A DNA stretch of 64,000 nt from the NCBI RefSeq assembly GCF_013364275.1, contig NZ_CP054932.1, positions 4,588,001 through 4,652,000 of the forward strand, given 5' to 3'. The translations under genes were made by a program, and so were the position numbers. Of the stretch, positions 63,879 through 64,000 are shown in pieces. The stretch is from Actinomadura sp. NAK00032 (GTDB lineage: Bacteria > Actinomycetota > Actinomycetes > Streptosporangiales > Streptosporangiaceae). The notes below the pieces were generated by a model that did no database searches, was not told the DNA's origin, and saw only the letters and a list, made by a program, of their open reading frames with translations. Each line of letters begins with the position of its first letter. The first letter of the stretch is position 1.

Positions 63879-64000
63879 TCAGCGATGCCAGCAGCCGTAC
63901 CATTACCGGCACCATGAACGATAGTTCAGGATCGCAGGTCAGGGTGGTCTGGCGGGGGTGGAGTCGGGATGATTCGCCCACGGGCCCGCCAGGTCGGTGA

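Noticed and set aside
63216..63917. 233-codon plus-strand frame across the small XRE gene
   Set aside because: It covers the XRE gene antisense; the minus strand has a clear HTH.
1..64000. CRISPR arrays, rRNA and tRNA genes
   Set aside because: No regularly spaced direct repeats and no cloverleaf or rRNA-like stretches were noticed on reading; a tRNAscan or CRISPR search was not possible.

Overview
The window is high-GC DNA with GTG and TTG starts and strong Shine-Dalgarno sites. Its protein families (NucA/NucB-type secreted nucleases, a family I36 inhibitor, DUF6338, an ECF-like sigma factor, IS701/IS21/IS110/IS3 elements) fit a filamentous actinomycete of the Streptomyces or Streptosporangiales type. 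There are no rRNA or tRNA genes and almost no intact housekeeping genes. This is an accessory, repeatedly invaded region in which intact conflict or signalling modules sit among decayed genes and transposase fragments.

Layout. 1-9.5 kb: a truncated sensor fragment, a broken DUF6338 gene, an intact 1176-aa TPR-CHAT protein, a frameshifted orphan Wadjet jetA and a truncated SbcC-like ATPase. 9.8-15.8 kb: an Asp/Glu racemase-like gene behind a decapitated MFS transporter, a PIN + XRE-ImmA/IrrE toxin-antitoxin-like pair, and remnants of purU and sdaA. 16-25 kb: a lone unknown coiled-coil gene, then two modules made of a secreted NucA/NucB-domain nuclease and a small cytoplasmic partner (17.8-19.3 and 22.9-24.9 kb), separated by a dead M20 peptidase. 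25.7-30.5 kb: a Cys-motif coiled-coil gene divergent from a tyrosine recombinase, then a complete IS3-family element with terminal repeats and target duplication. 31-38.7 kb: an RHH-YfbU gene behind a palindromic operator, an integrase remnant, an XRE/ImmA-IrrE pair, and a tightly coupled operon of metallo-beta-lactamase-fold protein, E2-E1-JAB triple fusion and patatin phospholipase. 38.8-41.5 kb: two IS110-family elements. 42-49 kb: a third, broken nuclease module with a remodelled partner gene, a secreted beta-propeller-like protein, IS3/IS21 debris and a fourth, intact nuclease module. IS701 fragments in opposite orientation lie at 43.5 and 49.5 kb. 49.5-56.7 kb: remnants plus a small-protein/sigma/GNAT operon and an HTH regulator. 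56.8-60.7 kb: a NUDIX-winged-helix regulator, tandem palindromes, and a three-gene operon of two membrane proteins and a nucleosidase. 60.9-64 kb: a Tn3 transposase remnant, an unknown two-gene module and a small XRE regulator.

How the genes work together (inference). Three systems stand out. (1) A nuclease plus Nin/ComJ-like partner family, present four times, resembles secreted toxin and cytoplasmic immunity pairs. (2) An operon carries RHIM-like amyloid motifs at the C-terminus of a membrane protein and at the N-terminus of the adjacent nucleosidase, as expected of receptor-effector amyloid signalling. (3) A ubiquitin-like conjugation operon (E2-E1-JAB) is paired with an MBL-fold protein and a patatin effector but has no CD-NTase, so it is not ordinary CBASS. 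Family assignments come from motif reading alone; no searches were run.
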